Shown piece after piece: positions 53,058-63,980 of a stretch of 64,000 bases of DNA (position 1 is the first letter of the stretch; each line of letters begins with the position of its first letter). The DNA is taken from positions 70,397,025 through 70,461,024 of the forward strand of contig NC_068938.1 in assembly GCF_016801865.2 (NCBI RefSeq), written 5' to 3'. The stretch is from Culex pipiens pallens (taxonomy: Eukaryota; Arthropoda; Insecta; Diptera; Culicidae). Under the pieces are notes generated by a model. It was not told the origin of the DNA. It worked only from the letters and a program-made list of their open reading frames with translations, and searched no databases. The position numbers were made by a program, and so were the translations under genes.

Positions 53058-54740
53058 CTACAAACATTCAAAATTTAAAATTACTTAAGCATTAGAGGGT
53101 TGGCTAGAAAAGAATTACTTAAAATAGTGGAATGGAATTTAGCTTAAGAAATCAAGTCAGGATGTGTTCCTAATATACCTTTTGTTACCCTAGTATTTTG
53201 TTGATTAATACATATCACATACATTGATTGATTGAATTGCATACATTGCATACATAAGTATCATTGAGCCTCTAGTTAATGGTCAATGCGATTACCTGGT
53301 TCAGGGAAGATTATGAGCTTATTAAAAATTATTATTAATTTTATTATTAAGCTGTTCTTGTTTTTCAGGGGTGAACTAAATCCGATTAACTTATCAAAAG
53401 TGTAGCAAGTTTTATTTTTTCAAACGGAATAATAATTTTAGTATTATTTTTAGTTTGAAATTAAGTTGCTTAAGATTTTTCGTTTTCTATCTGAGTCATA
53501 AAATATCATTCCGCAAAGTGGATTCAACCAGCTCCTGGCTCAACCTTATCCCCGCATAAACATGAATGTAGTGCTTTTTGTTGTTTCAGTTTTTTTCGGC
53601 AAACTATTCAAATATCCCATCAGTTTCTTAAATCGAATGAAAATGGAAATCCACTGCAATTTATTTTCCATTTTTTTTTCAATCGTCCACCGAGTTGAAA
53701 CTTTTCACCCCTCCAAAAATGACTCGGGGAGAAATTTCCCAGAGCTTAACTCTGCTAAAGAACGCGTGAAAATATCTGGTGGCGGAAAAAAGATCTCCGG
53801 CTTGGGAGACGAAAAAAAACACACACACAGTTGAAATATAGCAGCCAAATGAATGTTCTGCCCTGGGCCGGAACTTGACCGGGTTGTGGCGGTGACCGGG
53901 ACGACGGTGATGATTTATGTGCATTTTAATTGTGTTTGACTCCGAGAAAGGACTTTTACTGCCGTTAGTGAGTGACTTTCGAATTGGAGGAGAGCTTTTT
54001 TGTTTTTGTTTTTGCCTTGGTGAGATTTCGCGAGAAGCTTCCGGTACACTTTATTATTCAACAAATTGAGGCAAACTGTCAGCAATTGGAGCTTCGGTGC
54101 GGCGTCGGTTTAATTAAGTTTGTGTGGGAATGTATTGTTTTTTAAATTGTATGAATTTTTTAAATTCAAAAACAATCCTTTTTTAAAATGTTTAATGTTT
54201 TATTCATGTGATATTTAGAGACGCTTAAAAATAGTTGTTTGATTTTGTCTTCATGGGATTTTTTGAAATTTATTTTGCTGTTTTAAGTATCGCCTTTCTC
54301 TACCCCTTTTTCCATGATATTTTTTTTATTCTAAAAGTTCTCCCACAAAAACGAATCCAAAAAAAGGCAAAGACACAAATAAACATATCTGCATATCATG
54401 ACGTATCACGCCGGCCCATTGTTTCACGCTAATTAAATTATTCGTGTCACGAAAACCCGGGGATTCGGACTGTCAGCTTTGAGGCGCGGGCTTTTCGCGA
54501 AAATAAACCAAGTGATTTCGTGATGGCCACGTGGCAAACGACTTTAGTAGCGTGGAAAATGGGGGACGGGGAGGGGCAGTTAATATGTCCTCTGGACGAC
54601 GGAGCATTCTCCTGGTGGCGTGACGGTGACAAATTGTTCTCCTCGCTGTAATATAGGAGGACTTTTCTGTTTTTTTTTCTTCCTTTTTTTATCCTTCACA
54701 GGCCGATTTTCCAGAATTGTACACAGCAAAAAATCCGATG
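53058..54740. other. Non-coding DNA with unique island
   Basis: 53500-54700 is less AT-rich, with no confirmed gene or repeat pair. Short frames such as 53562-53834 lack features of proteins. Confidence 0.4.
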
Positions 54741-54888
54741 GTAAAACACATCACCTTCGTCAAAATAAACACTTAATATTACACACTGCATGTACAATTT
54801 TTGCAAACACAAAAAAAATTGCAACCGACGGGATTCAAACCCAGCACCAACAGTAAGGACTGGCGCCTTAGCCCACTCGGCCATCAGA
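54741..54888 (-). mobile_element. Probable tRNA(Leu)-related SINE
   Basis: On the minus strand GATGGCCGAGTGGGCTAAGG closely follows tRNA-Leu 5' sequence and A box, and GGGTTTGAATCCC fits a B box. The variable arm is short and the acceptor stem does not close, so it is not a functional tRNA. A weak CCGATG direct repeat lies at 54735-54740 and 54889-54894. Confidence 0.55.
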
Positions 54889-54894
54889 CCGATG

Positions 54895-57043
54895 AAAAGT
54901 TATAAGGACAAATGCATATATGAGCTTGAAATTTCGGTCAAGTAGGTTTCCCATACTGATGGGCTACATATTTCAGGGTGTAAAATCACATAAAATTGCA
55001 TAAAATAATGCAATATTTATTTTGCACCCAGGCCTTTTACACGCAGCTGGATTACTACTTTTTTAGCTGTGTAGTGGGGGAACTGATTGGGGACTTTGAG
55101 TTTTCCATCCCCCCTAGGTGTTTAGCTGATCGTTAACATTTGTGCTGATGGAAAAATTGCCAGCCATCAGCAGTCTATGAAAATTCCTCGACAAATATTT
55201 TTTAATTATGGAATTTTTATGACTTTTTAATTTATATTACAAATTATACAAAAAAAGAAACAGTTTTCTGATGCTTTTTTGTTTCAATGTATGATAAAAT
55301 TCTCTTTCCACATCACTGGCCCTAATTTTTCAAGGTAAACCTGAGAACTGAACGAAATACTAAAATCGGTGCGAATTTCCTCGTGTCACGCGACGTCACC
55401 TCGTTTGTATTTTTAGTGTGAGTGAAAGATTTCCGTTTGAGCACCCCACCTCCCCCCAGGTCACCCTATCGATAAATGTTTATTTTAAGCCCCGGTACGA
55501 ACGGGGGGTCCGGCCTCCAAAACACCAGAACCACCGAATCAATAGCGTTCGTTTGGCCCAGAGGAGCCTTCGTTTGGTAATTAGTTGTGACCTGGATTTG
55601 GTCGGGCAGCGCCCGTTCTGTGCTTTGGGACTTTGGTCAGAGGAAACGAACCCTTCGGACGGAATAAAAACCGATGAATTATGGTGCCGGACTTGTTGGA
55701 GAAATGGGCCTGGCTATAAATTGTATTCAGTGCTTTATTTTGACCTTTTGGCCGACTAATGTCAGAAGTTGTCGATGATAAATCTGTCAATGGCGAGCAG
55801 AAGGTGGCCATTGAGAGATTAAATTGGTTTAAGTTAGCTTGGATATATAAGGTGAATAGAGAATGTTGAATCAAATTTTGTAACATGCAAGGGGAAGATT
55901 CTGAAATAAAGAACAAAACAAAACAATTGTTCAGCATACTGCATAATCTATTGGCAACTGAATTTAAATCGCTCAAAGAATATCGAATAGTTCGATTGTT
56001 ATTGCACTTTGTCGTTAGAGATTATATTGTTCCTAGACCACGAATCTTGTGTTATTTTTTTGGTATCTCGTGATGATAGATAGAAACTACGAGTAAAAAA
56101 TGAAGACCTGGCAACTGTCTCAAGTTATGACCACTCAAGTGATAATTAGACTTTTTTTTTTAAGTCGGATCTCTGCAACTTGGATGAATATGATGTCCAG
56201 GTCTCAATAAGTGAGTTCATCAGAATAAATGTGTCAGAGAACATGCACAAATAAACATAAAAATCATACGACTCTTGCTTTGATTGTAAAGTATAGAAAT
56301 CTGGTAACCCTACCTCATGTTTAGAAAACTCAAGTGATTTTTTGTTAATTTGTAAGTTGTCCTGGCATTTTGGATGAAATTGATACCATTTTTTTTCGAA
56401 AAATCATGTAATTTGATAAACTGGCACCCTTATCTTAAGTTATGACCACAAGTGATAGCTACATAGTTTTTTTTAAGCTGAATCTGACTGTTAAAGTCAG
56501 ATAAAAATTATGTCCGAATTCATAATGTCACCCATTTTTTTTTAAATAGCAGAAAATGCACCAACCACTTAGGTGGAATAAGTTAGGGTTGCATTTAATT
56601 TTCCGAAATATGACTTGGTTTGGCAAATCTTCACTAATTTTCTAATCAAAAAAAATCCAAACAGGCAAATTTTTGATCTTTTATCGTTAACGTTATGTTA
56701 TTTGAAAACTGTATGAGTAATGAAACTATATTTTCTTAAACCGTGTAACAATGTTTTGAGAAGTTGTAATAAAGGAAAAAACGAATTTATGTTTACTTAA
56801 AAATGGCCATGATTTGAGCAAAAAGTTCACGTAGGGTCAAACATTCAATATTACGCCCTTTTGAAATGTTAGTCTTGACCCAAACAATTTCAAAATAATG
56901 TTTTCGAAAAAATCGAAAAATTTCACGAATGTTTCATATTTTAACATTGAAAAACGGAACTTTTCGAAAAAAATATTTTCAGGAATGGACAATCAATGAA
57001 AAAACGGTGTTTTAATTGCAAATTTGATTTTACATAAAAAACT
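54895..57043. other. Non-coding DNA with an isolated repeat end
   Basis: 55300-55870 is GC-richer, with short frames on both strands and no domains. 56553-56590 holds GCACCAACCACTTAGGTGG, an isolated terminus of the family at 37373 and 57044. No gene. Confidence 0.4.
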
Positions 57044-57120
57044 AACTTAATCCACCTATGTGGTTGTTTCCCTTCCTCACTTTTTACCAACAATGGGTAA
57101 TATGAGTGGTTTGGACACAT

Positions 57121-57365
57121 AAAAAAAAAACGAAGTTGACTTTATAGCTGTCGGGCACCATTGCTAGTACCAACCACTAGTGTCTTCCTTTTATCTACAA
57201 GGACTTCGCCGCCCTGGGCTCCTAAGTGTATGAAAGTATGGCACGGAGCGACGGCGCCGAATACCCATATTTACACAAAGAATTTTAGAGCGCCCGCCGC
57301 GGGATTCGAACCGTCAACCTCTGGATTATGAGTCCAGTGCGCGGTCCGATTGATCCACACGGGCG
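57121..57365 (-). mobile_element. tRNA-derived SINE with 8-bp duplication
   Basis: The minus-strand head has acceptor-like CGCCCGT pairing with GCGGGCG, an A box TGGATCAATCGG, an anticodon arm CTGGACTCATAATCCAG (CAU) and a B box GGTTCGAATCC. The body ends in a T run on the minus strand. GGACACAT flanks it (57113-57120, 57366-57373). Its body differs from the other SINEs, so it is a separate family. Confidence 0.8.
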
Positions 57366-57885
57366 GGACACATACTTCAGCTATTTTTATAGATCAAGAA
57401 AAATAAGTACACAGATATAACTTAAGTGGAAATAACTCGAGACAAGGTTGCCAGATCTTCATTGTTTTGGACTCGTTGGAAAGGTCTTTCAATTACCTAA
57501 CTAACGATGGGTCGGTTGATGGATCCGGACATCGTTTACATACATTTAAGTGAGATCCGGCATCAAAAAAGTACAAATATATCACTTAAGTGGTCATAAC
57601 TCTAAACAGGGATGCCAGATCTTCAATGTTTTGGACTCGTTGGAAAGGTCTTTTGATAACCTAACCAACGATGGGTCGGATGATGGATCCGGACATCGTT
57701 TACAAGCATATAAATGAGATCCGGATATATGTGAAATCACTTTTTTATACATAACTTTTGAACTTGTTATCAAAACTTCAAACAATTCAATAGCGATGTA
57801 TGGGACCCTAAACCAAGTCGAATGCAACTGGTTTGGTCAAAATCGGTTCAGCCAGTGCTGAGAAAACTCAGTGAGAATTTTGGTC

Positions 57886-57956
57886 ACATACATACATACA
57901 CACACACATACACACACACATACACACACACATACACACACAAATACACACACAGA
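57886..57956. repeat. CA-rich microsatellite
   Basis: A run of CATA units is followed by ACACACAT/ACACACAC units over about 70 bp. Confidence 0.85.
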
Positions 57957-58074
57957 CATTTGTTCAGTTTTCGATTCTGAGTCGATATGTATACATGAAG
58001 GTGGGTCTTTGAGCTTTTTATAAAAAGTTCATTTTTAGAGCAGGATTATAGCCTTACCTCAGTGAGGAAGGCAA

Positions 58075-59229
58075 AATGAGATCGAAAAAAATTAAATACA
58101 TGATTTATTTTTTTACAAAGATAAAATAAATAAATAAATAAAAAATATAATTCTTTGCCAAAATTTTGGTCCATACTCCTGAATGGCTTAAAAGATGCGG
58201 TGTTTTGTCACCTTAAAAATATCAAAAAATTTAAAAATAAAAAAATTCGGATTTTGGGAAATTGATTTTTTGTGAAAAAAAGTTAATTAAAAAATCACCA
58301 ATTTTTTTCCTTGTACCTATTTTTTCTGAATAGTCCTCATCAATACCTACAACTTTGCCGAAGACACCAAATCAATCAAAAAATTCCTTCAAAAGTTACA
58401 GATTTTCGAATATTTACGTAACATTTTTGTATGAACAGCTGCCAAAATTGTATGGAGACTTGTTTGGGTGAACTACTGACACGAAATGGCTTCTTTGGTG
58501 ATAGGGAAGGCTTCCACAAAGTTTGAGCCAAATCAAAAAATATAAGTAAAATCCATTTCCGGGTTTGGTGGAGAATGGTTTAGATATGTTTTTTTTTGTA
58601 TTCATTATGCAATATTCAGAAATAGGCTTTCTATTTTATGTTTGCTCCGGAGAGAAAGGATCAGTTATGAAACGGTTTAATCTTTGTCTTATGACCTATC
58701 TTAAGGAATCAGAAAAAAAACAAAAACCAAACCCCAATCCCCTTTAATCCCCATAAATCTCACCCTCGTTGGCTAATTCCCGGGGACAGTTACATCAATT
58801 ACGGTTTGTTATCGGATTTCATTCTTTCGCAACGATACCAGTTTTTTTGTTTCGTTATTTTTTCATTTTCCGAACCAATCCCCCACAGTATTGGTTTGTC
58901 TAGCATAATTCTTTTTTTATAGAAAGATTTTCGACCCTGCCCGTTTTGTTGTCTCGGCTCCAACTTTTCTTTTCGGTTTTATTTGATTTTCCAGCCTCTT
59001 CCCCCATTGGAAACGTTGCCTTCTAAGGAAGGTTTCAATTTTCCACTAAAATTAGCACGGAAAACGGACCATTCGTCGTCTATCGATGCCAAATTCCCCG
59101 GCAGAAGCAGAGCGGGGTGCCGTTGATGCTAGGCAACATTTGGTTCCAATTTGATTTTGCTATCACGAATGAGTGATTTTCGTCTTGCCTGGGAGAGTAA
59201 ACCTCGTGAAGAATAAGATTTTATGCAGT
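58075..59229. other. Non-coding DNA
   Basis: 58350-58371 carries ACTTTGCCGAAGACACCAAA, a recurring motif. 58750-59200 looks unique. No supported ORF. Confidence 0.45.
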
Positions 59230-59237
59230 CTTGTCGG
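59230..59237. repeat. 8-bp target duplication, left copy
   Basis: CTTGTCGG is repeated at 59710-59717. Confidence 0.8.
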
Positions 59238-59709
59238 CAAGCTTCCCATGCGCCAGTGCCAACGCACACCGCGGGTTTGGTTTTCTTGCTTCGGTACGTG
59301 CCTGAACCCATTTGTGTATTGGTATCTTGGTACATCGTACCAGCGCACCACGACACTCTCGGCTCGCCCCATCGGTTTTGTTTCTGGCACTCACCCATGG
59401 CATGAACCCAGCGTGCCGTGGTACGTGTCGTGGTATTGAACCCGTTTTGTACCGCCAGCGCGTACCACGACACGTACCTCGGCTCGTAACGAGTGAAGCA
59501 CCTTGGCTCATATACCGGGTTCATGCCATGGGTGAGTGCCAGACACAAAACCGACGCGGCGAACCGAGAGTGTCGTGGTGCGCTGGTACGATGAACCAAA
59601 ATACCCTCGGTTGTGTGAGTCGGGTACGGGTGTAAACCGAACAAAGCAGGCGCAAAGCAAACCCGAGGTGCAAGCGAACCGCGTGTACCGCACGGTGCAG
59701 GGAAGCTTG
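59238..59709. mobile_element. GC-rich fold-back transposon (CAAGCTTCCC ends), copy 2
   Basis: The ends CAAGCTTCCCATGCG and (reverse complement) CAAGCTTCCCTGCACC carry perfect 8-bp flanks CTTGTCGG. The arms share CATCGTACCAGCGCACCACG, CACTCTCGGTTCGCC-like and GGCACTCACCCATGGCATG. The centre repeats CACGACACGTACC. All six frames stay fairly open because of the GC-rich palindrome, producing spurious ORFs. Sister of 42819-43613. Confidence 0.85.
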
Positions 59710-59717
59710 CTTGTCGG

Positions 59718-60457
59718 TTAGCGTCGCTTGAGTTGGCGAACGTTGTACCGCCGGATGGTGTCCCGCTTTTTTTAAGGCGAAAAGATGTATAAATCGATCG
59801 ATTTGGAACCGATGAGGGATAATCCCTATCGCATATCGCCGTGTAACTATGAAAATAAATAAATATTTTTTCCAATAAAGCTCAAATCATCCAACTTTTT
59901 CCAACCCACTACTCTTCCCACCACGTTTAACAAGTCGCTTTAAGTCGCGAGATTCTTTTTTTCTTTTCATCATAAATTCAACAGTATCGAACAGCCATTA
60001 ATGCCGCTCAGCTTAATTGAGAGTTATTTTCATTTCTTCGTCTTTTTCGCGTGTGCACACACCGCCACATCCACACATTCACCCCAAAACCCACCCACCC
60101 ACACACACACCTGGTACCGGGGAAAACGCAAAGAGCCAACAACAACAACGAGCAGCACCACCGGGGAAAGCTTTACACGATTCCAAGCACAAGCTCAGCG
60201 AACGATCCTCGCCCGGAGGACCCTCGCGAGAGAGATGGAGAGAGAGAGAAAGAGAGAAGAGGGCGCGCGCATCGCGTTTATCTTGTGTATCGTGGGCTGC
60301 GTTACAACAACCAACAGGAGTGTTTTGGCTACTACACGGTGCTCTCCCAAATGGTGTGTAGCGATAGAAGTGCAGCTGAAAAGTGTTGGGAATTGTTAAA
60401 GCAAAAGAGGTTGTAGAGCAATTTTTGTCTTAGAATCAAAACAAAATTCTGGAATGT
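59718..60457. other. Unique island, possibly a promoter/5' exon-like stretch
   Basis: 60040-60400 is GC-richer, with CACCCACCCACACACAC, CAACAACAACGAGCAGC, a GAGAGAGAGAAAGAGAG tract and GTGCAGCTGAAAAGTG. This composition is common in arthropod 5' UTRs and promoters, but no start site or gene can be tied to it. Three overlapping frames are open here, which fits composition rather than coding. Confidence 0.3.
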
Positions 60458-60714
60458 ACACCCAAAATCAGAAGTACCTCTCAAAAAGGGTTCTATTTAC
60501 CCTTTATCTGTCATCCCAAGGAAAACAAATCCTTTTTGAGAGCTACTTCCACCCTTTTTTCAAGTTTACCCGTCGTTACCCTTTTGCAAAGGGTCACTAC
60601 TGGTAAACTTGAAAAAAGGGTGGAAGTAACCCTCAAAAAGGATTTGTTTTCCTTGCGATGACAGATAAAGGGTAGGTAGAAACCTTTTTGAGGGGTACTT
60701 CTGATTTTGGGTGT
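60458..60714. mobile_element. Fold-back MITE with ACACCCAAAATCAGAAG ends
   Basis: Arms of about 115 bp mirror each other: ACACCCAAAATCAGAAGTACC, CTTTATCTGTCATC and AAACAAATCCTTTTTGAG. The loop is around GTTACCCTTTTGCAAAGGG. A TA precedes the CACCC start; the right flank is TT, so a TA duplication is possible but decayed. Confidence 0.7.
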
Positions 60715-61169
60715 TGCCTTCAAATCTGACAACTGATCAAAAACTATTTTTACACCCATTCTTGGGTGCAATGTCTTCTCGAAACCAATACACAAAAAAC
60801 TTAAAGAATCAATAAAAAAAAACTTTGATCACTTCTACAATCTTAGTAAAATATTTCCAACATTTTTATGAATTTGTGAAAAGGAATAAAAAAATACATT
60901 TAATTTGTCAAAAAATGGTATTTAATCAAATAAAAATGACAGTAGATTTGTCGTAATTGAACCAATTCCGAATATATAAATTGAATTTGAAAGGAGAACT
61001 TTTAAATTTCAGGATAATCGTGGATTTGATTATTTTTTTGTGTTTGTTTTCCAATGTTTTGATAAAAGTTCAAGTTCTAAAAATAATTTACCATAGAGTA
61101 GAGCGGGGCAAAGTACGCACCTAATGAAAATCATGCTATTATCGCTGACCATGAAATATGGTAGATTCA
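60715..61169. other. AT-rich non-coding DNA
   Basis: No gene or repeat pair recognised. Confidence 0.5.
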
Positions 61170-61177
61170 TTATATAT
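61170..61177. repeat. 8-bp target duplication, left copy
   Basis: TTATATAT is repeated at 62172-62179, directly outside the ends of the fold-back element. Confidence 0.7.
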
Positions 61178-62171
61178 TAGGGTGTTTCATCCAAACAAAA
61201 AAGTTCTCAGAATCAGGCAAACCGAGGTTCCCCTTGTAGAGGATACCCATAGGGACTCTCATGCCAAATATCAGCCCATTTGGTTGAGAATTGGCCTGTC
61301 CCCAGCGGTTCAAAGTTTACATGTAAATTACTATGGGATTTTTATGCTTTTCGTTCAATCGTTCCTACAGGTCTGGGGACAACATGTATTCACTCGGAAT
61401 AAAGACAGGTGTGTAGGGGATGGTCCAAGGAACAAATTCCAGAAGGAATTAGGGTTGTCCATTCTGTCCCCAAGGTGCGCATTGGACCGACGTCCGGTGT
61501 CTCCAGAATCAACGATTCACCCTTCAAATGTACGCATTGTCCTTAGTATGCTATGACGGCTAGGTGAAAATTACGACGCCCCATATCAGACGATGAACAC
61601 GTGGAGAAGCATCGATTGCATTATTATCACAAAATCATCATGTTAGGTTATCTAGAATAGTTCAAATTGTTACAGGAACATCAAAAATTATAATTTTATT
61701 GCTTTAAAGTATGTTTCTGAGCCAAAACATGAGTGAATGCTCTGCCACGTGGTCACCGTCTGACATGGGGCGTCGAAATTTTCAGCTAGCTGTCATAGCA
61801 TACTAAGGACAATGCGTACATTTGAAGGGTGAATCGTTGATTCTGGAGACACCGGACGTCGGTCCAATGCGCACCTTGGGGACAGAATGGACAACCCTAA
61901 TTCCTTCTGGAATTTGTTCCTTGGACCATCCCCTACACACCTGTCTTTATTCCGAGTGAATACATGTTGTCCCCAGACCTGTAGGAACGATTGAACGAAA
62001 AGCATAAAAATCCCATAGTAATTTACATGTAAACTTTGAACCGCTGGGGACAGGCCAATTCTCAACCAAATGGGCTGATATTTGGCATGAGAGTCCCTAT
62101 GGGTATCCTCTACAAGGGGAACCTCTGTTTGCCTGATTCTGAGAACTTTTTTGTTTGGATGAAACAACCTA
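61178..62171. mobile_element. 994-bp fold-back transposon with nearly identical long arms
   Basis: The ends TAGGGTGTTTCATCC and (reverse complement) TAGGTTGTTTCATCC are flanked by TTATATAT (61170-61177, 62172-62179). The outer arms, about 380 bp each, are almost identical; only one or two substitutions are visible, such as AAACCGAGG against AAACAGAGG. The inner 50-60 bp of each arm diverge, then a short spacer follows. The 123-residue protein read from both arms (61158-61556 plus, 61793-62167 minus) is the same sequence mirrored and is not evidence of a gene. Confidence 0.88.
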
Positions 62172-62254
62172 TTATATATACCAAAACGTATCCTTATCTC
62201 TTGTTTTTGTACTACAATGCATTCGGTGGAACGTCTTTTTCACTGTTACACTTG

Positions 62255-62465
62255 CAAGTGTAACGTCACACGTCGAAAAATGACCTGTCATATTTTGTGG
62301 ATGGATAATGTGTGTAAACAAAGTGAAAAAAATAATATTTTTAGTGGTGCTGGCAAGGAAATTTACAAAAAAACATCAGCAGATTGATTTTATTGGAGTA
62401 TTTCGGGAGCGATTTTCTTTTGCGTGATTCACCTCCTCTCTCTTTCGCGGGTGAAGAAAGTTTGC
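62255..62465 (+). repeat. Dispersed repeat, copy 2 of 12288-12490
   Basis: Same block order as 12288-12490. It begins next to a perfect 18-bp palindrome TTACACTTGCAAGTGTAA (about 62247-62264). Confidence 0.7.
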
Positions 62466-63559
62466 AAGCGATTATTCCATCCCTGATCTCGAGAAGTAAA
62501 AAGTTCATCTCGTTTTGAGTTAGGAGTTGTTAAAATCCTTTATACAGCGATTCAACGTCAAACAGGAAGGATCCAACTCAAAAGCGCTCGATTTGGCTAA
62601 AATTGGGCATGGAAGTTCCTTAGCCAAAATATTAGGACCCGTAGTTTTTTTTTATTTCACAATTAGGGTACTCCTATCAGAACGGCGTGGTCCAAAAAAT
62701 ATCGGTTTTCGCAAAAGCCATATGATATGAAAAAAATGATTGCGTACCATTGTTCCGCAACTATATTTTTGGGATCTGGGATATGATAAACAACAAAGAA
62801 AAGAAAAAAATCTTGGGATAAGCTAAAAACTAGTTAGAAGGTTTGAAAGATGTCGTGAACCGGATGTTTTGTAAACATTATTTTGTATTCTTCGAATATT
62901 AGGTCAACATGGCCAAAAGGTGACTTTTTCTCGCAGACAACATAAACCTCTTAATTTTTTAAATACATTTTTGTAAACTCATCAAATTGATCTTAAAAAC
63001 AACTCGAAATCTCGAACATGACCTAAAAAGCTTTAAAGTTTATGCAAACATTACGTTTCAAAATGACTGGCGCGTACCTCAATTTTGTTTGTTCAAATAG
63101 CCTAAGATGACATACACGCCATGGCGGAAGGTGATAATAATTGCAAATCAATGATTTTTTACCTAAGAATTTTTGAGTTTTCCGATCTTTGTTTCTAACA
63201 TTTTGATGGAGGCGCACGATGATTCACTAAGCTTCGTTTTAGGTGAAGATTCAAAAAGTATCGCGCGCCTCCCTTAAAGTGGTTCTATCCCATTCCCCAG
63301 AAATCCATTCCCCAGAATGACCCATTCCACAGAAAAGTTTTATTTTTATTATGAATGTACTTTATTTCAAAAAGTGATCAGTTTTAAAGTGTGAAGTGTT
63401 CAGATTTTGCCTTTATTGCGATAACTGCTGACAAATGTTGAATGCTTCCTTCTTTAAAGAAAGGAAAACTCTATTGACTTTTGATAATTGCGGACCAAAG
63501 GTGAATTTTCTGATCAAAGTTGATTTTTTTTTTTCTTTAAAGAAGGGAAAACTCTCTTG
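62466..63559. other. Non-coding AT-rich DNA
   Basis: A 22-bp direct repeat, TCTTTAAAGAARGGAAAACTCT, lies at 63451-63472 and 63534-63555. No gene. A 67-codon frame at 62527-62730 has no features. Confidence 0.45.
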
Positions 63560-63567
63560 TCTGTCAG
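63560..63567. repeat. 8-bp target duplication, left copy
   Basis: TCTGTCAG is repeated at 63981-63988. Confidence 0.8.
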
Positions 63568-63980
63568 CAGTGATGTCAACCATCGCGACGCTCATTTTTG
63601 GTTCGCGGCACATTTTTTGTTTGTAGTGCTTTTTCAGTTACGGAATTTGACAAAGTTGTGTATAAAGGACTTGTAGAACACACCAAATCGTACAACTTTG
63701 CCCAACATAGTATTGATTTTTGATGAATACAAAAAAGTTACAACCAAAAACGCGTTAGGCAAACGAAAGCATCGCGAACCATTGGTCCTGAGGTCCGCAA
63801 TCTTCTTGTAAATTTTGCGTATGAATTTTTCAACTATACAATGTTTTGAAGAAATGTTGCTGTTGGTGAGTTCTACAAATGCTTCGAACACCATTTTGTC
63901 GAATTCCGTAACTGAAAAGCACTACAAACGAAAAATGCTCCGCGAACCAAAAATGAGCGTCGCGATGGTTGACACCACTG
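63568..63980. mobile_element. hAT-type MITE with CAGTGRTGTCAACC ends
   Basis: The ends CAGTGATGTCAACCATCGCG and (reverse complement) CAGTGGTGTCAACCATCGCG have about 90-bp inverted arms sharing GACGCTCATTTTTGG, GTTCGCGG and TCAGTTACGGAATT. The flanks TCTGTCAG are perfect 8-bp duplications. End sequence (CAGTG) and target size fit the hAT superfamily. No transposase is encoded. Confidence 0.85.

Larger units (their letters stand above)
57044..58074. mobile_element. Second terminal-inverted-repeat element with internal tandem units
   Basis: The left end CTTAATCCACCTATGTGG followed by CCTTCCTCAC and the right end TGAGGAAGGC resemble 37373-38496. Internal units of about 170 bp (57430-57725) repeat GGTCTTTYRATWACCTAAC, ACGATGGGTCGG and GATGGATCCGGACATCG. 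A SINE is inserted at 57121 and an ACACACAT microsatellite occurs at 57886-57956. No transposase frame. Confidence 0.6.

Noticed and set aside
54815..54888. tRNA-Leu gene candidate on the minus strand
   Set aside because: A and B boxes are present, but the acceptor and anticodon arms do not close properly; probably a SINE head.
57280..57365. tRNA-Met(CAU)-like sequence on the minus strand
   Set aside because: The stems are partly good, but the T arm is imperfect and it is fused to a SINE body with flanking 8-bp duplications.
59129..59875. 248-aa minus-strand ORF
   Set aside because: Most of it is the GC-rich palindromic transposon at 59238-59709; the same region is open in several other frames.
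60001..60416. Three overlapping plus-strand ORFs of 114-132 aa
   Set aside because: Open in all three frames because of low-complexity CA- and GA-rich sequence; no domain or codon preference separates one as real.
61158..62167. Two identical 120-130 aa proteins on opposite strands
   Set aside because: They are mirror readings of the two arms of one fold-back transposon, not a duplicated gene pair.
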